This document shows positions 32,900 through 41,407 of a stretch of 64,000 nucleotides of DNA, in pieces. The number at the start of each line of letters is the position of its first letter. Position 1 is the first letter of the stretch. The notes under the pieces were generated by a model. The model was not told the DNA's origin, made no database searches, and saw only the letters and a program-made list of their open reading frames with translations. The DNA is from Zygnema cylindricum (taxonomy: Eukaryota > Streptophyta > Zygnematophyceae > Zygnematales > Zygnemataceae). The position numbers and the translations under genes were made by a program. The stretch is from positions 269,578 through 333,577 of the forward strand of contig JBBHKE010002393.1 in NCBI GenBank assembly GCA_037447655.1, written 5' to 3'.

Positions 32900-34939
32900 A
32901 CCATTGGCGGTTCAAAAGAGTACCTTCCGTTTAATGAGTTCTTTTAGTGCATCATCGTCGCCGTAGGCGGCCTTTATCCGACCTAACCACTGTTCGTCCA
33001 CTTGCACCGTACTGATGACTGCGCTGAGTTTCGGATCTTGCGCTGCGGTCGACGCTGCGGCGTCCCCTTTCGCAGAGCTTACATTCTTAAACTGCGATGC
33101 TTGCGGTCATTGCGCCGCTACTGGCGCACCGACTTCGAGTCTCCTTGACAGGGCATCCGCCGGGTTGGTCTTGCCTGGCTTATATTCTATAACAAGTTCC
33201 GGACCGAAGGTCTGCAGAAACGTCATCCAGCGCACTTGTTTCTTAGACAACTTCGGCTGGGTTTGAAGATATTGTAAGGCGTGGTGATCCGTGATAATCG
33301 TGATCCGTTTCCCCTGAACGTACCACTTCCAAACCTCCAGCGCATTGATGATAGCTATTGTCTCTTTCTCATGAGTGACCCAGTCCAGCTCCGCTGCCTT
33401 TAGTTTTCGATTGTCGTAGGCGATGGGTTGAAGGCCTTTCCCTTGATCTTGCATAAGGATCGCTCCAATAGCCGTATCGCTAGCGTCGGTAATTATCATC
33501 CAAGGTAAATCCGGGTCGGGAACGACTAACACAAGGACGGTAACCAACCGCTCCTTTAGCGTGTTAAAGGCTATCCCTTGTGCCGCTTTGCAATCATAGG
33601 GCACGTCATTCTTAAGCAATTCCGTGAGCGGTGCAGCGATTTTTGCGAAACCTTCGACAAAACGTCGATAATAGGAGCATAATCCTAGAAAGCTCCGTAA
33701 CTTCGTGATATTTGCCGGCTGCGGCCACTCCTTAACGGTCTTTGTCTTGTTTGGATCCACTGCTATTGTGTCCCGGGTCACCACATGGCCTAAAAAATAC
33801 ATCTTCTCCTTGAAGAAGTCACATTTACTTCTTTTTGCGTACAACTTTTTTTCCCGAAGGACCTGGAGGACCGTCCGTAAGTGCTTCATATGCTCCTCCT
33901 GCGTTTGGCTATACACCAGTATGTCGTCTAGGAAGACAATCACAAACGCGTCCAGATATTGGCGAAAGATGGAATTCATTAAATGCATAAAAGTTGCCGG
34001 TGCTTTAGTCAACCCGGACGGCATTACCCGAAACTAGAAATGACCGTAGCGATTTCTGAACGACGTTTTCTCCACATCCTCCTTGGCAATTCTAATCTGG
34101 TGGTAGCCGCTTCGTAAGTCTATTTTGGAAAAATATTTAGCACCTCGAAGTCGATCCAACAATTCGTCGATCCTCGGAAGGGGGTACGCATTCTTCCCCG
34201 TTAATTTGTTCAGCGCTCGGTAGTCTACACACATACGGAAACCTCCATCTTTCTTGTTCACAAAGAGAACAGGGGCTCCATACGGTGACTTGCTTGGTTA
34301 AATTGCTCCGGCTTCGACTAACTCCGCGAGTTGCTTTTTCAGTTCGTCCAATTCGGTGTAGCTCATCTTGTACATCCGATTAGCCGAGGGTACCGCTCCA
34401 AGAACAAGCTCTATTCTATGGTCTACTTCGCGCTTAGGGGGTAATCCATCGGGGAGCTTCCGGGGAAATACATCTGCGTACTCCTCGAGAAGTTTTGTCA
34501 CGACTTCCGGGGCCTCTTCGGAAGTCTTTCCAATGTCGTCACTTTCTTTGGAGTCGAAGTCGGGGTCCTTCTTCTTCCATTCTTCCGGGATCTCCTCCTT
34601 CGCCTCCTCCATTGGCTGGACGACCGCCATACCAATCGTTTCCCCTTTCTTGAGTGCCCTCTTAAGCTGTAAGGCCGAAAGCAGGCGTCCCTCTTCCGCT
34701 CCCTTACCAGCCGCTCCCGCTTTTACCTCGAACTCTTCTTCACCTTTCTTCACTCTCATGGCGCCACTTCTCCAATCGATCGTCGGATTCCATTTTTGCA
34801 GCCACGGCTTCCCCAAGATTACCTCATGGTCCCCAAGAGGTAATACATGAAGCGTGTCGTACCATCGGAATTTCCCAATTCCGACGCGTAACCTCGGGGT
34901 ACGATGGGTAATGGATTAGGAACTTTCGTCGGCCAATTG
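32900..34939 (-). pseudogene. pol: GYP reverse transcriptase and RNase H
   Basis: Reading on the minus strand from the COP-E junction: a protease-RT spacer with ILGKPWLQKWNPTIDW and an acidic linker, then RT with [44 protein letters not shown] and the catalytic FLDDILVYS near 33930. RNase H begins around [13 protein letters not shown] and includes [13 protein letters not shown] and TDHHALQYL. The connection domain ends at [12 protein letters not shown] near 33130. Single stops interrupt the frame near 34297 and 34033, and again near 33105 and 32905. Copies RNA into cDNA in family members; dead as a continuous protein here. Confidence 0.92.
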
Positions 34940-35150
34940 TGTTGATATTTGAGTATTTTATAGGTCTGTATTAGGATAGAAAAAGAGCTGAGGCGGTCTG
35001 CCTCTAACTCCCCTTTCCAAGCCCCCATACTTGTCGTAGTCACTGAAGGCTGGATAGGGAGCTAGAGCCATGGCTGCCTAGGCTCTCTAGAGAAGACAGG
35101 GGGTAAATTATGTAGTCTTACCAAAAGTTAGTTGACGGACCCAGGAATTG

Positions 35151-35167
35151 ATCCTGGAACCTACCGT
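35151..35167 (-). other. Antisense tRNA T-arm-like hairpin in LTR
   Basis: Plus-strand CCAGGAATTGATCCTGG; its complement reads like a tRNA T-arm with a pol III B-box-like core GGATCAATTCC and an acceptor-like tail GTCCGTCAAC. Equivalent sites lie 214-225 bp from the LTR start in COP-E, COP-G (50997) and COP-H (55895, 63304), and at 204 bp in the solo LTR at 48486-49621. Confidence 0.5.
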
Positions 35168-35805
35168 CCATCAATCCGCGTTAGCCGTTAGCTCTAGCCG
35201 TTACGTCTAGAACAGATATTGCGATATATAGGGTTTGACAAATATATAAATCGTTATATGTAGATTAATCCGTTTAACGGCTAATAGATACTTAGTACAT
35301 AGATACAGTTTAATTTAGTATGAAGTACGAAATGGGGGCAGAACGGATACCGCGCATTTGTTTCGATAGCAAAACAAATACCGCGCATTTGTTTCGACAG
35401 CGAAACAAATACCGCGCATTTGTTTCGATAGCGAAACAAATACCGCGCGTCGAATTTCAGCGGCTACGATTATAGCCGGTCTTGATCGGACGGCCACGAT
35501 AGGCGCCGCGATCACGGAAAAGGCATTTTTGGCGTTTTACGGTCTTTGTCACGTCATGTGACACGTGGCGTGATAACATTGGACTACGGGAATTCCGGAG
35601 ATTACAGGAACTAATCCTGATTTGACACGTGTCGACATTTTGGCCATGTCGTACAATGGCCGTACAGAAAGTACACCGGCACCTGTACTTTTCTGTACGA
35701 CACAGTAATTTGATTGGTGCCGTACTTCAGTAGATAGAGTTTTAGAGAGGGTATAGGACTTAGAAAATTTTGGGTAGGCAGATGCCTCTCCCAGAGAGCA
35801 CCCTG

Positions 35806-35812
35806 TATAAAT
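35806..35812 (+). promoter_or_regulatory. Probable TATA box in COP-E 5' LTR
   Basis: TATAAAT within CACCCTGTATAAATGGC; the same site is at 38932-38938 in the 3' LTR. It is 356 bp upstream of the gag ATG, a plausible position for an LTR promoter. COP-H has TATAAATA at the matching place (56447). Confidence 0.6.
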
Positions 35813-36161
35813 GGCAAACTTTGGCCAGCCATAACTATCAATTTACTTGACCATTTTCAGTGATTTTTTTTGCTGCGGACTCAGGGGAGTCTAGGCTACA
35901 CAGGGGTGTAATCGGTCAGAGTTTTTGTCTGCCAGGGTGGCTGTATTTCTAAGGGAAAGTCAAAGTGGGTGAATGTGTCCAAATCTCATATTCTAACTTT
36001 GCATTCTGTGGTGGAACTGAGCACACAGAAAGTGTTATTTCACAGGGGTGAATCTATATTGGGGTTTCGACTGTCAAAGGGTCAGTCACTTGGGTTTATA
36101 TTAACTTGGAGTCGGCACTATCTAGATTAGCTTCTTTTGGATCTGCATACTCTGAGGGCCA

Positions 36162-38036
36162 ATGGAGGTCTCAGAGTTTCAGGTTATGGGCCCACCATCT
36201 AGGGTGCCTATGTTTGATGGAACAGGCTTCACGTATTGGGCGTTTACAATGGAGGGATTGCTTTTCGAGAAGCACTTATGGGGAATTGTTGCGGGACAAG
36301 TGAGATGTCCGCCACCTAGCTTTGGAGGAGCTTACTACGGAGAATCATCTGAGACTGTCCAGAATATCACCCGGAGTTCAGATGCAACGGAAGGTGAAGG
36401 GAAAAACCTTTCCGTGGATGGGGAAATAGGGGAGAAGGAAAAAGGGACACCTATGGTGAGGGGAGCTAGGCTCTCAGCTATGGTACCACATGTAGGGATT
36501 AAAACTGAAGAAAATGACAGGAAAATATGGGAATACAAAAACACTATAGCAAAACATCTCATACTTAGATATGTGTCTAAGTCGATAGCTATCACTCTTT
36601 TAAGTCTAACCAAGTCTTCCGAGATATGGGAAGCACTAACTCAGATCTATAAGAGTGAGACTATTCAGAGGCAGCAATTAGTAAAACAAGAAATAGATGC
36701 CTACGTTTATAAAGGCGGTAGCATGATAGACTTTTGTAATGATATTGCTGCGTTATATGTTGAGCTTACTAGTGGATATGTAGAATCTGAGGAGAGTAAG
36801 ATTAATACACTAATTATGAAACTCCCAGATGAGTACGAAAACATAATTTGTCGTATGCAGGCAATGGATGGCTCCTCATGGACTTTGAGCTTTACCATGG
36901 GGATAATTCTTGTGAGGGAAAGCACTTTGGAGCTTCGTAGGGGAAAGGACAGGGTCAATGCATTTTCAGCTGGTGGTGATTGGCGGAATCGTGATGAGAG
37001 GAACGGCGGTGACGAGCGGAAGCGTGATGAGAAGAACGGTGGTGACGAGCGGAAGCGTGATGAGAGAAAGAAAGACAAAGGTAAACCTTATCGGAACTTT
37101 GGTGGAAAGAGAGGGAGAGGAAAAGGCACGGGAGCTTTGAAAAAAGGGGTTTGCTTCTTTTGTAGGGAACCGGGTCATTATATGGAGGAATGCCCTTGTT
37201 TGGAAAAACTTAGAAGTTGGAATGTGGATGAGGAGGACGAAGAGGAAGAGGAGAAAGAGGATGAAGAAAAATTGGAGCTTCTTCACATCGGTAGAATGGG
37301 GAAGAGAGAAAAGTACACAGAAATAGGACGAAGGCAACAGTGTGCTTTTGGAGGTATAAGGGAAGTAAAGAGAGAGGAGATACTTGAAGAAGTTCAAAAT
37401 ATTGAGGATAGTTTCATAAATATTTTGGAAACAGAAAACTGGTCGGAAAGGGAGACTTCAACGGATTCCGAGGAAAGGGGAGAATTAATTCTAGAGGGGG
37501 TTTTAAAAGATAGGGGAGAAGAGAAATATTTATTGGGAATTAAAATAGAAAGTGATAGTGGAAAGAATTCCATGGGAGACAGTGAGGGAAGTTCAGAAAA
37601 TGGGGTAATTATCATGGATAAAAATATGATTACGGAAGATGTAGATCTTATGAGGAACTTAGTGGGGACTAGTGGTTTTTGGGAATATTTGGAGGTGGAT
37701 GGATTTGACATCACTACTTGGTGTGATGTCTCTTGTGAAGATGTGCCTGTAAAAGGGTTATCATCCGGGTATGTGTTGAAGGTTGGGGATGGGGCTGGTT
37801 GTTTGAATTTCAAGAGGGAAAGTGGATTTAGCGTGGATGGAAAAGGGAAGAGGTGGATAAAATCTTTGCTCGGGTTTAAGAAAAATGGGATGTTAAATAA
37901 AATATGTGATACAATTATCATTTCAGTTCATTTTATCCACTGTGTTAAATACTTAAGTTTTATGAAAGGAAAAGGAAAAAGGAAAAAGAAAAGAAAAAGG
38001 GGAGGGGGTGTTTGTTTACTTGTTTGTGGAAGTTAA
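36162..38036 (+). CDS. gag: COP-E Gag fused to in-frame pol relics, 624 aa
   Basis: Intact ORF starting in the LTR (MEVSEFQ) and reading through the PBS. Residues about 1-265 form the gag helical region (FTYWAFTMEGLL, MIDFCNDIAALYVEL, KLPDEYENIICRMQ). Residues 270-330 are a basic stretch with near-repeated GGDERKRDE units, followed by a zinc knuckle CFFCREPGHYMEEC (about 331-344). Then come an acidic run and short segments that resemble parts of pol in COP-G/H: QQCAFGGIRE (just before protease), EEKYLLGIKIE (end of RT), GVIIMDKNM (RT-RNase H linker) and DITTWCDVSCEDVP...GYVLKVGDG (RNase H). The protein could pack RNA into particles; no catalytic triad remains. The intact frame with near-identical LTRs implies recent activity. 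Confidence 0.9.
   Translation: MEVSEFQVMGPPSRVPMFDGTGFTYWAFTMEGLLFEKHLWGIVAGQVRCPPPSFGGAYYGESSETVQNITRSSDATEGEGKNLSVDGEIGEKEKGTPMVRGARLSAMVPHVGIKTEENDRKIWEYKNTIAKHLILRYVSKSIAITLLSLTKSSEIWEALTQIYKSETIQRQQLVKQEIDAYVYKGGSMIDFCNDIAALYVELTSGYVESEESKINTLIMKLPDEYENIICRMQAMDGSSWTLSFTMGIILVRESTLELRRGKDRVNAFSAGGDWRNRDERNGGDERKRDEKNGGDERKRDERKKDKGKPYRNFGGKRGRGKGTGALKKGVCFFCREPGHYMEECPCLEKLRSWNVDEEDEEEEEKEDEEKLELLHIGRMGKREKYTEIGRRQQCAFGGIREVKREEILEEVQNIEDSFINILETENWSERETSTDSEERGELILEGVLKDRGEEKYLLGIKIESDSGKNSMGDSEGSSENGVIIMDKNMITEDVDLMRNLVGTSGFWEYLEVDGFDITTWCDVSCEDVPVKGLSSGYVLKVGDGAGCLNFKRESGFSVDGKGKRWIKSLLGFKKNGMLNKICDTIIISVHFIHCVKYLSFMKGKGKRKKKRKRGGGVCLLVCGS
36182..36196 (+). other. Primer binding site of COP-E
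   Basis: GGTTATGGGCCCACC directly after the LTR. The first 14 bases match the complement of the initiator tRNA-Met anticodon arm (GUGGGCCCAUAACC). It is translated within gag as VMGPP. This is the best-preserved PBS in the window. Confidence 0.82.
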
Positions 38037-38050
38037 AAGAAAAATAGACT

Positions 38051-38065
38051 AGAAAATAAGGGGAG
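38051..38065 (+). other. Polypurine tract of COP-E
   Basis: AGAAAATAAGGGGAG directly before the 3' LTR; the same tract (GAAAATAAGGGGAG) ends the COP-H interior at 63078. Confidence 0.85.
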
Positions 38066-39307
38066 TGTTGATATTTGAGTATTTTATAGGTCTGTATTAG
38101 GATAGGAAAAGAGCTGAGGCGGTCTGCCTCTAACTCCCCTTTCCAAGCCCCCATACTTGTCGTAGTCACTGAAGGCTGGATAGGGAGCTAGAGCCATGGC
38201 TGCCTAGGCTCTCTAGAGAAGACAGGGGGTAAATTATGTAGTCTTACCAAAAGTTAGTTGACGGACCCAGGAATTGATCCTGGTACCTACCGTCCATCAA
38301 TCCGCGTTAGCCGTTAGCTCTAGCCGTTACGTCTAGAACAGATATTGCGATATATAGGGTTTGACAAATATATAAATCGTTATATGTAGATTAATCCGTT
38401 TAACGGCTAATAGATACTTAGTACATAGATACAGTTTAATTTAGTACGAAGTACGGAATGGGGGCAGAACGGATACCGCGCATTTGTTTCGATAGCAAAA
38501 CAAATACCGCGCATTTGTTTCGACAGCGAAACAAATACCCCGCATTTGTTTCGATAGCGAAACAAATACCGCGCGTCGAATTTCAGCGGCTACGATTATA
38601 GCCGGTCTTGATCGGACGGCCACGATAGGCGTCGCGATCACGGAAAAGGCATTTTTGGCGTTTTACGGTCTTTGTCACGTCATGTGACACGTGGCGTGAT
38701 AACATTGGACTACGGGAATTCCGGAGATTACACGAACTAATCCTGATTTGACACGTGTCGACATTTTGGCCATGTCGTACAATGGCCGTACAGAAAGTAC
38801 ACCGGCACCTGTACTTTTTTGTACGACACAGTAATTTGATTGGTGCCGTACTTCAGTAGATAGAGTTTTAGAGAGGGTATAGGACTTAGAAAATTTTGGG
38901 TAGGCAGATGCCTCTCCCAGAGAGCACCCTGTATAAATGGCAAACTTTGGCCAGCCATAACTATCAATTTACTTGACCATTTTCAGTGATTTTTTTTGCT
39001 GCGGACTCAAGGGAGTCTAGGCTACACAGGGGTGTAGTCGGTCAGAGTTTTTGTCTGCCAGGGTGGCTGTATTTCTAAGGGAAAGTCAAAGTGGGTGAAT
39101 GTGTCCAAATCTCATATTCTAACTTTGCATTCTGTGGTGGAACTGAGCACACAGAAAGTGTTATTTCACAGGGGTGAATCTATATTGGGGTTCTGACTGT
39201 CAAAGGGTCAGTCACTTGGGTTTATATTAACTTGGAGTCGGCACTATCTAGATTAGCTTCTTTTGGATCTGCATACTCTGAGGGCCAATGGAGGTCTCAG
39301 AGTTTCA
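38066..39307 (+). repeat. 3' LTR of COP-E
   Basis: Exactly 3126 bp downstream of the 5' LTR over its whole length, so there are no net indels between the two copies. Only scattered substitutions were seen (for example A/G near 35326/38452). Confidence 0.95.
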
Positions 39308-39582
39308 AATTGTACCGACTGATGATTGTTTAGTACCACAAGAGGAAGTTTCAACCTTTTCACCGTCGCCTCGTTAATAAAGTTCCCCGATGCTCCAGAG
39401 TCCACCATGAAATTAGCTGCACTCGCTCTTATTTGACCCTGAAATATCAAAGGGTCTCCTCCTTCAAGGGCTAACCTCATAACGGTAAGTTTTCCCTTTT
39501 TGGGACCTTTCCGTTTTGGACACTCTCGAGCCATATGATTTGGAGAACCGCATTGGAAACATAGGCCATTTTGCCTCTTCCG
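39308..39582 (-). pseudogene. pol: GYP nucleocapsid zinc knuckle and protease
   Basis: Minus strand, after the in-frame UAG that ends the gag frame: CFQCGSPNHMARECPKRKG (CCHC knuckle) and then NFMVDSGASGNFINEATV, the gypsy aspartic protease with DSGA intact. The frame runs into the COP-E LTR at 39307, so the protease lost its C-terminal part to the insertion; the remainder lies beyond 34939. Confidence 0.9.
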
Positions 39583-40425
39583 CTAGATTTCCTCGGGGGA
39601 TAAGTCATTGGTCTTTGTCTTGGTAGTTTTCTTCTTTCTCCGCAGGACATTGACCGCTTCCTTATCCTCATTAATTGCGCCGAGCTCCATTGGGGTTGGA
39701 CCTTCGTCTCGTCGGTGTCCTCGGCTACTGCTCGACCGGTAGTGATACGGTCTCCGAAGGTTAAAGTCGATTGAATCGGTCCGCTCCGCAAACAGGATGA
39801 TTGCCGAGAGAGGAGGAGTCGTGCTTTCCCGAGAAAGCCATTGTTCCACATCTCTACGAATAGACGACTTAAGCCCTTTCACGTAGCGATCCACGGCTTC
39901 ATCCTCCGTCATCGTAGGTATTTGAACTTTGCACTCCAAGAACCGCTGCGTAAACTCCATCACTGAAGTTCTTTGCTTCATTACTGCGATCTTATCTCTC
40001 GCCGCCTTCATCGTGTTGACGGGCTGCCAAGTGTCGCGGAGGAGTTGAACGAAGAGCGCCCAGACGGTCGGTAACTCGTCGTCCTCTACCAATGTTCTCC
40101 ACCAAGCCCCCGCTGCCCCTTTAAGAAGACCACCCGCGTAATGAATCTTCTCACGATCTGATAGGCTAGGAAAATTCTCGAGATAGTTCGCCACGGAGAA
40201 TAGCCATGAGTCAAGGTTCTTGTGTCTTGCAGGATCAAACTCGTCGGGAAGTCTTAATTTCGGTCTCCGAAAGTCTCGCTCTATGCTTCCATGAGGTCGC
40301 TCCCCTAGACGCGACTCCAAGGCTGTGACGATGTTACCCAGCTGCGCGTTCTGTAATCTCACACTTTCCAACTCCCTGAGAACTTCCGCCAACATTTCTG
40401 TAGTGGATACGCCGTGTTCATCCAT
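39583..40425 (-). CDS. gag: GYP gag
   Basis: 280-codon open frame starting at ATG 40425, 22 nt after the PBS. Capsid-type Gag: a coiled N-terminal helix (EVLRELESVRLQNAQLGNIV), the retrotransposon gag domain with LDSWLFSVANYLENF, AGGLLKGAAGAWWRTL and RTSVMEFTQRFLECK, and a basic C-terminus RRKKKTTKTKT. It ends at a UAG codon immediately before the zinc knuckle, which reads on in the same frame. Gypsy gags normally include the knuckle, so the UAG is either a disabling mutation or a readthrough point between gag and pol. Confidence 0.9.
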   Translation of the reverse strand: MDEHGVSTTEMLAEVLRELESVRLQNAQLGNIVTALESRLGERPHGSIERDFRRPKLRLPDEFDPARHKNLDSWLFSVANYLENFPSLSDREKIHYAGGLLKGAAGAWWRTLVEDDELPTVWALFVQLLRDTWQPVNTMKAARDKIAVMKQRTSVMEFTQRFLECKVQIPTMTEDEAVDRYVKGLKSSIRRDVEQWLSRESTTPPLSAIILFAERTDSIDFNLRRPYHYRSSSSRGHRRDEGPTPMELGAINEDKEAVNVLRRKKKTTKTKTNDLSPEEI

Positions 40426-40446
40426 GCTGTCGAGTCACGGGTAAAA

Positions 40447-40458
40447 GCTCCGATACCA
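40447..40458 (-). other. Primer binding site of GYP
   Basis: Minus-strand TGGTATCGGAGC, one base from the LTR end. It differs by one base from TGGTATCAGAGC, the complement of the 3' end of plant initiator tRNA-Met, the usual primer of plant gypsy and copia elements. GYP therefore uses the tRNA 3' end while the neighbouring copia elements use its anticodon arm. Confidence 0.88.
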
Positions 40459-40459
40459 G

Positions 40460-40961
40460 TGTAGCAGAGGTGACAATACACCACAACACGTCACAGTGCA
40501 CAGCGGAAAATACCAAGGATCTTCTCGTAGCAACAGCAGGAGCACACAGAACTCACAGACAAGGTTGCGCTTTATTACTTGAAAGAGAGTACAAGGTTGC
40601 GCTAGCTGTATGGGTCTACTTCCGGTCTCCATTCACCATGTCTATTTGACTATTTAAACTAACTGATAGTCAACCTAGTACTATACAGCTGTACACGTGG
40701 ACCGTCACGGTCAATCAAGATCTATCCAAAACTTCCTTCTAGAACTATACAGCTCAATCTACATTCTGTGGCGTTGCTATGCTGCGCTGCTACGCTGCTG
40801 CGCTACTAAGTTGCTACGCCGCTAAGTTGCTATGCTGCTATGCTGCGCTGGTCTGGAATCGCAGCTGCGCTGCTCTGTAATCGCAACTGCGCTGCTCTGA
40901 AATCGCTACTATAGCAGCCTAGCCCTAGCCACTAAGTACCCAATTCTGTAACCCTGTTACA
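40460..40961 (-). repeat. 5' LTR of GYP
   Basis: 502 bp, same length as the 3' LTR, with a similar cluster of GCTGCGC/GCTACG boxes (about 40770-40900). Followed on the plus strand by ACTAA and the rest of the COP-D LTR. Confidence 0.95.
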
Positions 40962-40966
40962 ACTAA

Positions 40967-41407
40967 TCTACCACTGTAGAATTAATATTACTAAGAACCT
41001 TTGCTAGGTGATTGTCCAAATACTTCCCGCCGACTTAGTTAATGTTTGTAGGATACGTCCATCCTGTTGTTGCAAAAAAACCTGCCAGCAAGTCACTTGT
41101 GATTCTCTTATGAATCACGTTTGTCAACTTGATTCATGTCAACCGCAGCTGCGTTGTCCCGTCTGCATCGCAGCTGCGTTGTGCGTACAAGATCATTTCA
41201 ATATAACCGCAACTACGTTGTCCCTTTTCCGTCGTAGATGCGTTGTCTCATTGAATGTGTGACAGGCGTATGTGGGTGTAGGCGTCATTTCGAAATAATG
41301 TACTGTCTCCAAGTGACGATGCGTGTCTTTGTGGACTTATGCTACATATTTTTATCTTTCTGATGTCTCACTTGTTTATTAAGACTTAAAGCTTTCCAAA
41401 ATCAACA
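40967..41407 (-). repeat. COP-D 3' LTR, proximal part
   Basis: Continuation of the LTR split at 29261. Ends on the plus strand at CTTTCCAAAATCAACA (minus start TGTTGATTTTGGAAAGC), preceded in minus orientation by the polypurine tract AAAGCTTTAGAGGAG (41408-41422). Combined LTR length is about 875 bp, matching COP-B and COP-F. Confidence 0.9.

Larger units (their letters stand above)
34940..36181 (+). repeat. 5' LTR of COP-E
   Basis: TGTTGATATTTGAG ... GTCTCAGAGTTTCA, 1242 bp. It contains a direct A/T and CGCGCATTTGTTTCG repeat at about 35350-35450 (four short copies), a TATA box at 35806, an antisense tRNA T-arm-like hairpin at 35151-35167, and the gag ATG at 36162, 20 bp from the LTR end. 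Confidence 0.95.
34940..39307 (+). mobile_element. COP-E: gag-only copia element, TSD AATTG
   Basis: Two LTRs of exactly 1242 bp (34940-36181, 38066-39307), nearly identical, with AATTG on both sides (34935-34939 and 39308-39312). The 1.9-kb interior holds one ORF that occupies almost all of it, then a polypurine tract. No protease, integrase or RT catalytic core is present. It lies in the protease-RT spacer of GYP. The plan matches the non-autonomous class of plant LTR elements that keep gag only (TR-GAG type). Mobilisation would need enzymes from a related complete copia element such as an intact COP-G or COP-H relative. Confidence 0.95.
29262..40961 (-). mobile_element. GYP: Ty3/gypsy chromovirus, TSD ACTAA
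   Basis: Two 502-bp LTRs (29262-29763 and 40460-40961) bound a minus-strand gag-PR-RT-RH-IN-chromodomain coding region plus an extra 3' ORF. The RT-RH-IN order is diagnostic of Ty3/gypsy, and the chromodomain places it among chromoviruses. Exact ACTAA duplications at 29257-29261 and 40962-40966 show insertion into the COP-D LTR. GYP itself is split by COP-E (34940-39307); without it the element is about 7.3 kb. Confidence 0.96.

Noticed and set aside
35315-35515. 66-codon ORF duplicated at 38441-38641
   Set aside because: Both copies are antisense within the COP-E LTRs, and the duplication is simply the LTR pair; the repeated peptide comes from CGCGCATTTGTTTCG repeats.
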